A DNA stretch of 64,000 nucleotides from Novosphingobium sediminicola (GTDB taxonomy: Bacteria; Pseudomonadota; Alphaproteobacteria; Sphingomonadales; Sphingomonadaceae), in assembly GCF_014196525.1 (NCBI RefSeq), contig NZ_JACIDX010000011.1, positions 62,001 through 126,000 on the forward strand, written 5' to 3'. Shown piece after piece: positions 53,943-62,658 of the stretch. The stretch's first letter is position 1. Each line of letters begins with the position of its first letter. The notes under the pieces were generated by a model. The model searched no databases. It saw only the letters and a program-made list of their open reading frames with translations, and was not told where the DNA came from. The translations under genes and the position numbers were made by a program.

Positions 53943-55082
53943 ATGAAATTTTACGCTCTCGCATCACTGGCCGCCCTTTGCGCGGCAACGACGGCGAATG
54001 ATGCCATGGCCGTAACCGTCAGCCGCGAAAATGCCGGAAAACTGCCCGATGGGGCGGTGGTCGAGGCGGTGACACTAAAGGCGGCTAATGGAGTTTCGGC
54101 GCGGATTTTGGCCTATGGCGCCACGCTGCAATCGCTGATCGCGCCCGACGCCAAGGGGCGCAAGGCAGACATTGCCCTGGGCTATGACGACCTCGATTCT
54201 TATGTGAATCACCCCAACTATTTCGGGGCGACCATCGGCCGCTTTGCCAATCGCATTGCCAACGGGCGTTTCACGCTGGATGGCAAGACCTATCAATTGC
54301 CCCAGAACGACCATGGCCAGACGCTGCACGGCGGCGGGCGCGGTTTCGACAAGGTGCTGTGGAAGGTCGAATCCGTCACCTCCGGCCCGGTCGCCAAACT
54401 TGTGCTGACCCACACCAGCCCTGATGGCGATTCCGGCTATCCCGGCACGTTGAAGGCCCGCGTCACCTACAGTCTGGATGAAAAGGGCAACCTTGGCATC
54501 CTGTTCGAGGCGGAGAGCGACAAGCCCACCATTGTCAACATGACCAACCATGCGCTGTTCAACATGGCGGGCGAAGGCAGCAGCGGCGGCGCGATGGACA
54601 ATCGCCTGACCATTCCGGCCGGCGCCTATACGCCGGTGTCGGCCACCCTCATCCCCACGGGCGAGTTGCGCAAGGTGGCGGGCGGCGCCTTCGATTTCCG
54701 CAAGGCGCGCCGGTTGAACGACGCCCTGCGCGATGGCCATGACGACCAGATCGTCGCCGGGCGCGGCTATGACCATAATTTCGCGCTGGACAAAGGCGTG
54801 ACGCCCACGCCGCAACTGGCTGCCCGTCTGGTTGATCCGGCATCGGGCCGTACGCTGGAGGTGCTTTCCACCGAGCCGGGCCTGCAATTCTATTCGGGCA
54901 ATTTCCTCGACGGCACGCTGATCGGCAAACACGGACATCTCTATCGCATGGGCGACGGCATCGCGCTGGAGCCGCAGAAGTTTCCCGACGCGCCCAATCA
55001 CAGCAATTTCATTTCCGCCCGCGTCGATCCCGGCAAGCCCTATCGCCACGCCATGATCTACCGCCTCACCATTTCGCATTGA
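53943..55082 (+). CDS. galM: Exported aldose 1-epimerase (mutarotase)
   Basis: A 379-residue protein from ATG at 53943 with GAGAGG upstream. The signal peptide is [20 protein letters not shown]. The fold shows [20 protein letters not shown], then [14 protein letters not shown] with the substrate arginine, and [15 protein letters not shown] with the first catalytic histidine. [15 protein letters not shown] has the second histidine, and the glutamate is in [17 protein letters not shown]. It interconverts sugar anomers in the periplasm. Only 11 bp separate it from the dehydratase gene, so the two are co-transcribed. Confidence 0.92.
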   Translation: MKFYALASLAALCAATTANDAMAVTVSRENAGKLPDGAVVEAVTLKAANGVSARILAYGATLQSLIAPDAKGRKADIALGYDDLDSYVNHPNYFGATIGRFANRIANGRFTLDGKTYQLPQNDHGQTLHGGGRGFDKVLWKVESVTSGPVAKLVLTHTSPDGDSGYPGTLKARVTYSLDEKGNLGILFEAESDKPTIVNMTNHALFNMAGEGSSGGAMDNRLTIPAGAYTPVSATLIPTGELRKVAGGAFDFRKARRLNDALRDGHDDQIVAGRGYDHNFALDKGVTPTPQLAARLVDPASGRTLEVLSTEPGLQFYSGNFLDGTLIGKHGHLYRMGDGIALEPQKFPDAPNHSNFISARVDPGKPYRHAMIYRLTISH

Positions 55083-55093
55083 TTGAAGGCTTT

Positions 55094-56884
55094 ATGACCG
55101 AAACACGCAAATTGCGCAGCCGCGCATGGTTCGACAATCCCGACAATATCGACATGACCTCGCTCTATCTTGAACGCTATCTCAACTTCGGGATCAGCCT
55201 CGAGGAATTGCGCAGCGGCAAGCCGATCATCGGCATCGCCCAGACCGGCAGCGACCTTTCGCCCTGCAACCGCCACCACCTCGTGCTGGCCGAACGCATC
55301 CGCGAGGGCATCCGCGAAATGGGCGGGATCGCGCTGGAATTCCCGGTCCACCCGATTCAGGAAACCGGCAAGCGCCCAACCGCCGGGCTCGACCGCAATC
55401 TGGCCTATCTGGGTCTGGTCGAGGCGATCTATGGCTATCCGCTCGACGGCGTGGTGCTGACCACGGGTTGCGACAAGACCACGCCTGCGCTGTTGATGGC
55501 GGCGGCCACGGTCAATCTGCCCGCGATTGCGCTCTCGGTCGGGCCGATGCTCAATGGCTGGCACAAAGGTGAACGCACCGGCAGCGGCACCATCGTGTGG
55601 AAGGGCCGCCAGATGCTGGCCGCGGGCGAGATCGACGACGAAGGCTTTATCAAGCTCGTCGCCTCCTCGGCCCCCTCGACCGGCTATTGCAACACGATGG
55701 GCACGGCCACGACCATGAACTCGCTGGCTGAGGCTTTGGGCATGATGCTGCCCGGCAGCGCGGCGATCCCGGCCCCCTATCGCGACCGTCAGGAATGCGC
55801 CTATCACACCGGCAAGCGCATTGTGCAGATGGTGCATGAGGATCTGAAGCCCTCCGACATTCTGACGCTGGATGCGTTCCACAATGCGATTGCGGTCAAT
55901 TCGGCCATCGGCGGATCGACCAATGCGCCGATCCATCTGGCCGCGATTGCCCGCCATGTCGGCGTCGAACTGCCGCTGTCGGACTGGCAGGATATTGGCC
56001 ACAAGATCCCGCTGCTGGTCAATCTGCAACCGGCGGGCGAATATCTGGGCGAGGATTACTACCGCGCGGGCGGCGTGCCCGCCGTGGTCGCGCAATTGAT
56101 GGGTCAGGGCCTGATCCGCGAGAATGCCATGACCGTCAATGGCAAGACCATGGGCGAAAACTGCGCCAAGGCGACCATCGAGGATGAAAAGGTCATCCGC
56201 CCGTTTGACCAGCCGATCAAGGAAGAAGCCGGTTTCCTCGTGCTGTCGGGCAATCTGTTCGATGCGGCGATCATGAAGACCAGCGTGATTTCGGAAGAAT
56301 TCCGCGCGCGCTACCTTTCGAACCCGGACGATCCCGAAGCGTTTGAAGGCCCGGCGGTCGTGTTTGACGGGCCCGAGGATTATCACCACCGCATCGACGA
56401 TCCCGCCGTCGGCATCACGCCGCAAACGCTGATGTTCATGCGCGGGGCCGGTCCCATCGGCTATCCGGGCGCTGCCGAAGTCGTCAACATGCGCCCGCCC
56501 GCCTATCTCATCACCGAGGGTGTCTCGGCCCTGCCCTGCATCGGCGACGGGCGCCAGTCGGGCACCAGCGGCAGCCCTTCCATCCTCAATGCCAGCCCCG
56601 AGGCGGCAGCCAATGGCGGCCTCGCGCTGCTGCAAACCGGCGACCGGGTGCGGATCGACCTGCGCAAGGGCACGGTCAATGTGCTGATTTCCGATGAGGA
56701 ACTTGATGCACGCCGCAAGGCCCTGACCGAGGCGGGCGGCTATGCCTATCCGGCCAGCCAGACGCCCTGGCAGGAAATCCAGCGCGCGCTGGTGGGCCAG
56801 ATGAACAGCGGCGCGATTCTGGAAGGCGCGGAAAAGTATCAGCGCATTGCTCAGACCATGGGGCTTCCCAGAGACAATCACTAA
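55094..56884 (+). CDS. IlvD/Edd family sugar-acid dehydratase (L-arabonate/D-xylonate type)
   Basis: A 596-residue Fe-S dehydratase from ATG at 55094 (GAAGG upstream). Cluster cysteines are in [30 protein letters not shown] and [15 protein letters not shown]. The latter half has [20 protein letters not shown]. The spacing is that of pentonate dehydratases and not of dihydroxyacid dehydratase. It forms 2-keto-3-deoxy-pentonate from the aldonic acid. The choice between arabonate and xylonate is not resolved. Confidence 0.9.
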   Translation: MTETRKLRSRAWFDNPDNIDMTSLYLERYLNFGISLEELRSGKPIIGIAQTGSDLSPCNRHHLVLAERIREGIREMGGIALEFPVHPIQETGKRPTAGLDRNLAYLGLVEAIYGYPLDGVVLTTGCDKTTPALLMAAATVNLPAIALSVGPMLNGWHKGERTGSGTIVWKGRQMLAAGEIDDEGFIKLVASSAPSTGYCNTMGTATTMNSLAEALGMMLPGSAAIPAPYRDRQECAYHTGKRIVQMVHEDLKPSDILTLDAFHNAIAVNSAIGGSTNAPIHLAAIARHVGVELPLSDWQDIGHKIPLLVNLQPAGEYLGEDYYRAGGVPAVVAQLMGQGLIRENAMTVNGKTMGENCAKATIEDEKVIRPFDQPIKEEAGFLVLSGNLFDAAIMKTSVISEEFRARYLSNPDDPEAFEGPAVVFDGPEDYHHRIDDPAVGITPQTLMFMRGAGPIGYPGAAEVVNMRPPAYLITEGVSALPCIGDGRQSGTSGSPSILNASPEAAANGGLALLQTGDRVRIDLRKGTVNVLISDEELDARRKALTEAGGYAYPASQTPWQEIQRALVGQMNSGAILEGAEKYQRIAQTMGLPRDNH

Positions 56885-56909
56885 CGCGACAATCACTGAT
56901 GAAGAAATG

Positions 56910-56937
56910 CACTGCCGGGCCACCGCGCCCGGCAGTG
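56910..56937. terminator. Hairpin after the dehydratase gene
   Basis: An 11-bp stem CACTGCCGGGC/GCCCGGCAGTG with a 6-nt loop (CACCGC), 25 bp after the stop. No T-run follows, so it may work together with the next hairpin. Confidence 0.65.
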
Positions 56938-56951
56938 TGGGAATAGCGGGA

Positions 56952-56985
56952 AAGGCCGGGCGGCATGGCAGCCCGGCCTTTTCTT
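56952..56985. terminator. Bidirectional terminator before the GntR gene end
   Basis: Arms AAGGCCGGGC and GCCCGGCCTT with a short loop, followed by TTTTCTTA on the plus strand and preceded by an A-run for the minus strand. It sits between convergent genes. Confidence 0.85.
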
Positions 56986-57766
56986 ATGCCGGGTCGATCC
57001 CCGGTTGGGGCAACAGGCTCAGCCCCATTTCCTCGGCGGTGTCCTTCATGGCAAGGTCAACCAGCACGCGCATCGCCTCGGCGGCGCCGTCGCCATCGCC
57101 GGCGGCAATCGCCTCATAGACCTTGGCGTGATCGGGAATCGGGTTGCGCGGCAGGGCGCGGGAACGTTGCTTGTACTGCGTGGTCCAATGCACCGCCGCG
57201 CCGATGCTGGCCGACAGGACCACCAGCGCGGGATTGCGCGTGGCGCGCAGGATGGCATCGTGGAAATCGCGGTCGCCCGCCTTGCCCGCCTCGGTGGCCA
57301 GCGTGTGGCGACGCATCGCGCCCAGCGCATCCTTCATCGCGCGCAGATCCTCGCGGTCGCGCCTTTGCGCGGCAAAACGCGCCGCCGCAGGTTCGACCAC
57401 CGCGCGCAATTCAAAGATGCCGCGCACCAGCGCCGGGTCCGGCTCACCCGAAAAGGCCCATGCCAGCACATCGGGATCAAGCAGGTTCCAGCGCGTGCGG
57501 GGCAACACTTTGGTGCCTGCCTTGGGGCGGCTTTCCACCAGCCCCTTGGCCGCCAGCACCTGCATCGCCTCACGCAACGCCCCGCGCGAGACATCGAGCG
57601 CCTGAGCAAATTCAACCTCGCTGGAGAGGACCGTGCCGGGGGCATAGACCCCCGAGACAATATCCGTACCCAGCCGATGCGCGATCGCCCCTTGCAACCG
57701 ACGCCCTGTGCCGCGCTTGGCCTTCTTTGCAACGGCTTCTTCCGGGCCTTCCTCCGGCTCGGTCAA
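56984..57766 (-). CDS. GntR/FadR-type (FCD) transcription regulator
   Basis: A 260-residue regulator starting at TTG (57764-57766). The winged helix has LGTDIVSGVYAPGTVLSSEV and LDVSRGALREAMQVLAAKGL. The all-helical FCD effector domain occupies residues about 95-235, with IFELRAVVEPAAARFAAQRR, DRDFHDAIL and DHAKVYEAIAAG providing metal-ligand histidines. It probably controls the surrounding pentose genes in response to a sugar acid. It follows the GH42 gene by 42 bp on the same strand. Confidence 0.9.
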   Translation of the reverse strand: MTEPEEGPEEAVAKKAKRGTGRRLQGAIAHRLGTDIVSGVYAPGTVLSSEVEFAQALDVSRGALREAMQVLAAKGLVESRPKAGTKVLPRTRWNLLDPDVLAWAFSGEPDPALVRGIFELRAVVEPAAARFAAQRRDREDLRAMKDALGAMRRHTLATEAGKAGDRDFHDAILRATRNPALVVLSASIGAAVHWTTQYKQRSRALPRNPIPDHAKVYEAIAAGDGDGAAEAMRVLVDLAMKDTAEEMGLSLLPQPGIDPA

Positions 57767-57808
57767 ATTACTGCCCCCAGAATCATCTCATTCGCCCCGT
57801 TCACTGTT

Positions 57809-59944
57809 TCAGCGATCCTCTTCCAGAATCCCCACTCCCCATGCACCCAGTTCAAGCTTTTGCCCCGCGCCATATTTGCGCTGGCTCAGCAACTCGGCGG
57901 ATGGGGCCGGGATAGCATAGGTTGTCGGGGTGGGCGAATAGTTCAACACATAACGCACCTTGTGGCCATTGCTGAGCACGCCCTGACGCAGGACCAGCGG
58001 GAATTGCACCTGCTCGGCCCCGGCACTGACCCCGGCCTGCGCCACTTCATCCTTGAGCAGCGCTGCAATGGTTTCATCGCCCGGCATAAAGCCGACATAG
58101 GTGACCTGCCCCTTGCCCCAGGCATTACGCGTAATCGCGGCATAGGAGGGCCAGGAGGGATGCTTGTAGCGCGCGACGACCTGCGCCGTATCGGGTTCGA
58201 CAAATTCCATCCACCAGCGCACCTTGTTGGCCGCCTCGCCCACATGGAACGGGTCGCCATCGAGGGAGACGCCCACGGGCGCAGCGAACTGCTGATAATG
58301 GATGCCGGCGGCCTGTGCGATGCGGCCCGGCTGGTCGGCATAGCGGACCTTGACGTTCTCGTCGGAAAAACCGCTCTTGAACGTATAGAGCAGGTGGCCG
58401 CCCGCCTTGGCGTAATCGTTGAGCTTGTCGATCTCGGCATCGCTGGCGGCATAGAGCGCGGGGACCACGACGAATTTGTAATTGGACAGCGGCGTGGTGC
58501 TGTCGGGCGTGATGAAGTCCACCTCGACATTCATGCGATAGAGCGCATCGTAATAGCCGCGCAGCACGTCATTATAGCCGATGGCGCGCCCCTCGCCCTG
58601 CGGCTTGAACGATTCGAACCCCGTCAGCGCGCGATTGCTGACATAGATCGCCACCTTGTTCGCCTTGGTCATATTGACCAGTTTCGGCCCGATCCGCGCC
58701 AGATCCGCGCCGATCGTCGCGGCTTCGCGATAGGTGGCGTTGGGCTTGAAATCCTGAGACAGCAGCCCGCGCCAATAGGTTTCGATCCCATTGGTCGTGG
58801 TGCCCCAATGCCAATATTCCAGCATATTGGCACCCGATGCCAGATGGCTGAACGCCTGCAGGCGCAGTTGCCCCGGATAGGGCGTCCATTCGGGGAAGCC
58901 TTGCGCGGTGGTTTCCAGCACGAGGTAATTCTGCCCATTCTTGATCGAGCGCGCCAGATCGCCGCCCAGCGCGATTTCCGTGCCGGTCAGCTTGTCCTGT
59001 CCGGGGTGATAGATATCGACGCCCGCTACATCGAGGCTGCGCGCCGCCTGCCAGTGGTTCACATCGGGCTGGACGCCATAGGAATAGCCGCGCCATTCAA
59101 AGTCGAAATTCTGGGTCAGGAACTGGTCCTTGCGAGCATGGGCGCGGACAAGCCCCGCCTGCCAGCCCAGATATTCGGTGACCAGCCCGCGCTGAAACTC
59201 GGCGAAGGCGGCGCTCAGGCTGGCGTTGATCGAGCCGTTGACGGAAGGAAAATCCTCCCAGCGGTTGATGCGGTTGGACCAGTAATTGAGGCCATAGGCC
59301 TTGTTTAGCGCATCCAGATCGCCGCCGAATTTCTGCTTCATATGCTCGACGAAAGCGGCCTGCACATTGGGACCGCTGGTGCCATAGGCCTTGGTTTCAT
59401 TGTCGAGCTGATAGCCGATGACCGCTGGATTATCCTTCACATGGTCGATCAGGGCGATGATGGCTCGCTCGGCCGCCTTGCGGAACTCCGGGTTGGTGAT
59501 GTCCATGTTCTGGCGGCGGCCATAGGTGTAGGGTCCCTGCGGCGTGATGGCCAGCACATCGGGGTGCTGCCGCGCCAGCCATGTCGGCACGGCATAGGTG
59601 GGCGTGCCGATGATGACCTTGATCCCCGCCTTCTGCATCGCGGCCAGAGTGCGGTCGATATGGTGGAAGTCGAAGATGCCGGGCGCGGTTTCCATCGTGC
59701 CCCATGTCGATTCGGCGATGCGCACCACGCTGATATGGGCCGCCTTCATCAAGGCGACATCCTCGTCCAGCCGATCAGTCGGAGCATATTCGTCATAATA
59801 GGCTGCGCCGAACAGGATGTTTTGCGGCAAGGTCGCGCGATCCTTGGGTTTTGGCGCCGTCTGGGCCACCGCATTTCCATGCAAAATCAGCGAAATCGCA
59901 CCGAAACACAGTGATGCCAGAGCAGATTTCTTGAGCGGCGCCAT
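57809..59944 (-). CDS. GH42 beta-galactosidase
   Basis: A 711-residue exported glycoside hydrolase. The signal peptide is ALASLCFGAISLILHGNAVA. The TIM barrel starts LFGAAYYDEYAP. The acid/base glutamate is in GYQLDNETKAYG and the nucleophile in NYLVLETTAQGFPEW, the usual GH42 pair. The trimerisation and C-terminal domains follow. It would release galactose from galactan or arabinogalactan side chains. A 320-bp divergent region separates it from the receptor. Confidence 0.9.
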   Translation of the reverse strand: MAPLKKSALASLCFGAISLILHGNAVAQTAPKPKDRATLPQNILFGAAYYDEYAPTDRLDEDVALMKAAHISVVRIAESTWGTMETAPGIFDFHHIDRTLAAMQKAGIKVIIGTPTYAVPTWLARQHPDVLAITPQGPYTYGRRQNMDITNPEFRKAAERAIIALIDHVKDNPAVIGYQLDNETKAYGTSGPNVQAAFVEHMKQKFGGDLDALNKAYGLNYWSNRINRWEDFPSVNGSINASLSAAFAEFQRGLVTEYLGWQAGLVRAHARKDQFLTQNFDFEWRGYSYGVQPDVNHWQAARSLDVAGVDIYHPGQDKLTGTEIALGGDLARSIKNGQNYLVLETTAQGFPEWTPYPGQLRLQAFSHLASGANMLEYWHWGTTTNGIETYWRGLLSQDFKPNATYREAATIGADLARIGPKLVNMTKANKVAIYVSNRALTGFESFKPQGEGRAIGYNDVLRGYYDALYRMNVEVDFITPDSTTPLSNYKFVVVPALYAASDAEIDKLNDYAKAGGHLLYTFKSGFSDENVKVRYADQPGRIAQAAGIHYQQFAAPVGVSLDGDPFHVGEAANKVRWWMEFVEPDTAQVVARYKHPSWPSYAAITRNAWGKGQVTYVGFMPGDETIAALLKDEVAQAGVSAGAEQVQFPLVLRQGVLSNGHKVRYVLNYSPTPTTYAIPAPSAELLSQRKYGAGQKLELGAWGVGILEEDR

Positions 59945-60264
59945 CTCAGCTTCCCCAGATATTTTGATAAACTAATACAAGCCTAGCGCGCCATCGCGCC
60001 CTTGGCCAGCGTGGATATGTGCAATTTGCGCCAGATCAAGAATGGCCAAAATCCGCCATTCCTGAACAGACTGACAGGATTGCCTGTGCCATTTGCGCAA
60101 CATCGAGAAGTAAATACGCAAGAATCACCTCTCATTTGGTAGGACTTTTCCTGAGTCGCCTTGACAGCGTTGACAGGTCCAGCCAACTCCGCCCCAGCCA
60201 AAGACCGAGCAGCCCAAAGCGCGCTGCCCCCAAATCTTTAGCCGGTTTGATAGAGAGGAATTTC
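59945..60264. promoter_or_regulatory. Divergent intergenic region, GH42 / TonB receptor
   Basis: 320 bp with no gene; it must hold both promoters. TTTGGTAGGACTTTTC (around 60137) loosely resembles TTTGTCGGACTAT (around 53880) in the fucP-galM gap, possibly a shared regulator site, but the similarity is weak. TAGAGAGGAA just before 60265 is the receptor ribosome site. Confidence 0.45.
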
Positions 60265-62547
60265 ATGAAGACGAATCTGCTGGGCGGCGCTGCCGTTGCC
60301 CTTGCCCTGTCCGTCGCGACCCCCGCTTTTGCTCAGAGCGCCGACGCTCCGGCACCCGCCGCCAATTCGGGCGACATCGTGGTGACCGCAACCCGCCAGA
60401 GCACTCTGCTTTCCAAGACCCCGGTCGCCATGACCGCCGTGACCGGCGACAGCCTGCGTTCGGCCGGCATCACCGATCCGCGCTCGCTGGCTCAGGTCGC
60501 CCCCAACCTTGCCATCACCGAAAGCGGTGACGGTGTGCGCATCGCCATCCGCGGCGTGACCAGCACCGACGGCACCGAAAAGGGCGACCCCTCGGCCGCC
60601 TTCCTGCTCGACGGCATCTATATCGCCCGCCCGCAAGACCAGAAGGGCGCCTTCTTCGACGTGGCGCAGGTTGAAGTGCTGCGCGGCCCTCAGGGCACGC
60701 TCTATGGCCGCAACACCACCGCTGGCGTTGTCAACGTTCAGTCGGCCCGCCCCAAGGCCAAGTGGGAAGGTTCGTTCGACGCCAAGATCGGCAATCTGAA
60801 CAGCCAGAACTACACCGGCATGATCAACGCGCCGATCGGCAACTCGCTGGGCATCCGTCTGGCCGCCAACTATGACCGTCAGGACGGCAACGTTCTGGAA
60901 ACGGCCAGCAACCCGGCCTATCCGCTCAACCCCTATCGCAAGATCTTCTCGACGCGCCTGTCGTTCGGCGGCGATATCGGTCGTCTGAAGTTCGTCGTGC
61001 GCGGCGATTATTCGAGCCAGCGCGGTTCGATGACCAACGTTGTGCCGCTCAGCAACTTCTACACCAACACCGGCACCGTGGGCGTAAACCCCACGTATAT
61101 CTCGGGCAAGAGCGCCAACGCCTATCGCGCGCTGGGCTATGGCCAACAATATTCCAGCTATAAGTGGAACACGACCAAGGGCGTGATGGGCGAGTTCACC
61201 TATGCCCTGACCGACACGATCGACGTGACCTATCTGGGTTCGTATCGCGAATCCAAGCAGGACTTCACGCAGGACCTGCTGTTCCTTGGCGTGCTGGAAA
61301 ACCCGGCGACCTTCTGGGGCCGCTATCACCAGAATTCGCAGGAACTGCGTCTGGCCTTCGGCAAGGGCAACAAGCTGCACGGTCAGGCCGGTGGCTATTA
61401 CTTCGACGAACAGTCGCACCTGAACTACACGCTGGGCAACCCGCTCTCCTCGATGGTCTATGCGGGCGCTTCGGGCTACGCCTTCCCGCAGGGCCCGACC
61501 GTGTCGCGCTCGAAGGCCGGTTTTGCCCAGTTGACCTATGACGTTCAGCCCGGCCTGCACATCACGGGCGGCGTGCGTTACACCAACGACTTCAAGTCGC
61601 GCAGCGGCGCCACGGTCCTGTACTTCCCCAATCAGGCTTCGGTCCCCTCGGCCTTTGGTTCACAGTGCGTGGGCACCACCTGCACGCTCAACCTGAACAT
61701 CGCTTCGGCCACGTTCGAAAAGGTGACGTGGAAGGTCGGCGTTGACTATGACGTGCCGGGTCTGGGCCTTGCCTATTTCAACGTTTCGACCGGCTATAAG
61801 GCCGGCGGCTTCAACGACGGCTGCGTCAGCGGTTCGGGTCTGGGCTGCGCGCTCAGCGCCGGTCAGCTCTACTATCGCCCCGAACAGCTCACCGCCTATG
61901 AAGGCGGCGTGAAGTTCAAGTTCGCCGACGGCAAGGTGCGTTTCAACGCTTCGGCCTTCCACTATGATTACAGCAACCTCCAGCTTTCGCAGGCTGCCAC
62001 GCTGACCGACGCCACCACCGGCGCCAAGGTGTTGCAGACCCTGATCCAGAACGCGGGCACCGCCAAGATCGATGGTATCGAAACCGAAACCACGTTGAAG
62101 CCCACCCCGGATGACACGTTCTCGATCGCCGGCAACTACACCAATGCCCGCTACAGCAACTTCTCGCCCACCAATTCGTCGGGCCAGACGGTGAACTTTG
62201 GCGGCAAGCAGCTGGACCACGCGCCCAAGTGGACCGCGACCGTGGGCTATACCCGCAACTTTGACGTGGCCAATGGCGCCCATGTCGAAGCCGGTGTGCG
62301 CACCCAGCTCTCGTCTGAATATTACATCTCGGACCTGAACATGCTGTATCAGTTCCGCATGCCCAGCTATACCAAGACCGACGTGACAGTGACCTATAAG
62401 GCGCCGCAGGATCGCTGGTACATCCAGGGCTATGCCAAGAATCTGGAAAACGTGATCACCGTGGCCAACGCCGTGGCGGGCAACACGCCCGCCGTGACGA
62501 TGGAAGAACCGCGCACCTATGGCGTCCGCGCCGGTGTGAAGTTCTAA
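60265..62547 (+). CDS. TonB-dependent receptor
   Basis: A 760-residue outer-membrane transporter; the ATG at 60265 has GAGAGGAA eight bases upstream. The signal peptide is AAVALALSVATPAFAQ. The TonB-box-like segment is SGDIVVTATRQS. The plug holds VEVLRGPQGTLYGRNTTAGV, and the barrel ends GVRAGVKF with a terminal aromatic as usual. It belongs to the sphingomonad carbohydrate-uptake class by context, beside GH42 and GH3. The substrate is inferred as an oligosaccharide. Confidence 0.92.
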   Translation: MKTNLLGGAAVALALSVATPAFAQSADAPAPAANSGDIVVTATRQSTLLSKTPVAMTAVTGDSLRSAGITDPRSLAQVAPNLAITESGDGVRIAIRGVTSTDGTEKGDPSAAFLLDGIYIARPQDQKGAFFDVAQVEVLRGPQGTLYGRNTTAGVVNVQSARPKAKWEGSFDAKIGNLNSQNYTGMINAPIGNSLGIRLAANYDRQDGNVLETASNPAYPLNPYRKIFSTRLSFGGDIGRLKFVVRGDYSSQRGSMTNVVPLSNFYTNTGTVGVNPTYISGKSANAYRALGYGQQYSSYKWNTTKGVMGEFTYALTDTIDVTYLGSYRESKQDFTQDLLFLGVLENPATFWGRYHQNSQELRLAFGKGNKLHGQAGGYYFDEQSHLNYTLGNPLSSMVYAGASGYAFPQGPTVSRSKAGFAQLTYDVQPGLHITGGVRYTNDFKSRSGATVLYFPNQASVPSAFGSQCVGTTCTLNLNIASATFEKVTWKVGVDYDVPGLGLAYFNVSTGYKAGGFNDGCVSGSGLGCALSAGQLYYRPEQLTAYEGGVKFKFADGKVRFNASAFHYDYSNLQLSQAATLTDATTGAKVLQTLIQNAGTAKIDGIETETTLKPTPDDTFSIAGNYTNARYSNFSPTNSSGQTVNFGGKQLDHAPKWTATVGYTRNFDVANGAHVEAGVRTQLSSEYYISDLNMLYQFRMPSYTKTDVTVTYKAPQDRWYIQGYAKNLENVITVANAVAGNTPAVTMEEPRTYGVRAGVKF

Positions 62548-62574
62548 GTGGCCACAAACGAGCCATGAGGGAGG

Positions 62575-62609
62575 GCGGGTGCGGTCTTTGGCCGCACCCG
62601 CTTTTTTTT
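62575..62609 (+). terminator. Intrinsic terminator after the TonB receptor gene
   Basis: Stem GCGGGTGCGG/CCGCACCCGC with a short loop, followed by eight T residues, 28 bp after the stop. Confidence 0.93.
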
Positions 62610-62658
62610 ATGTTTGCCCCCGAATTATTGCCTATCTGAAGATACGAGGATGACAGTG

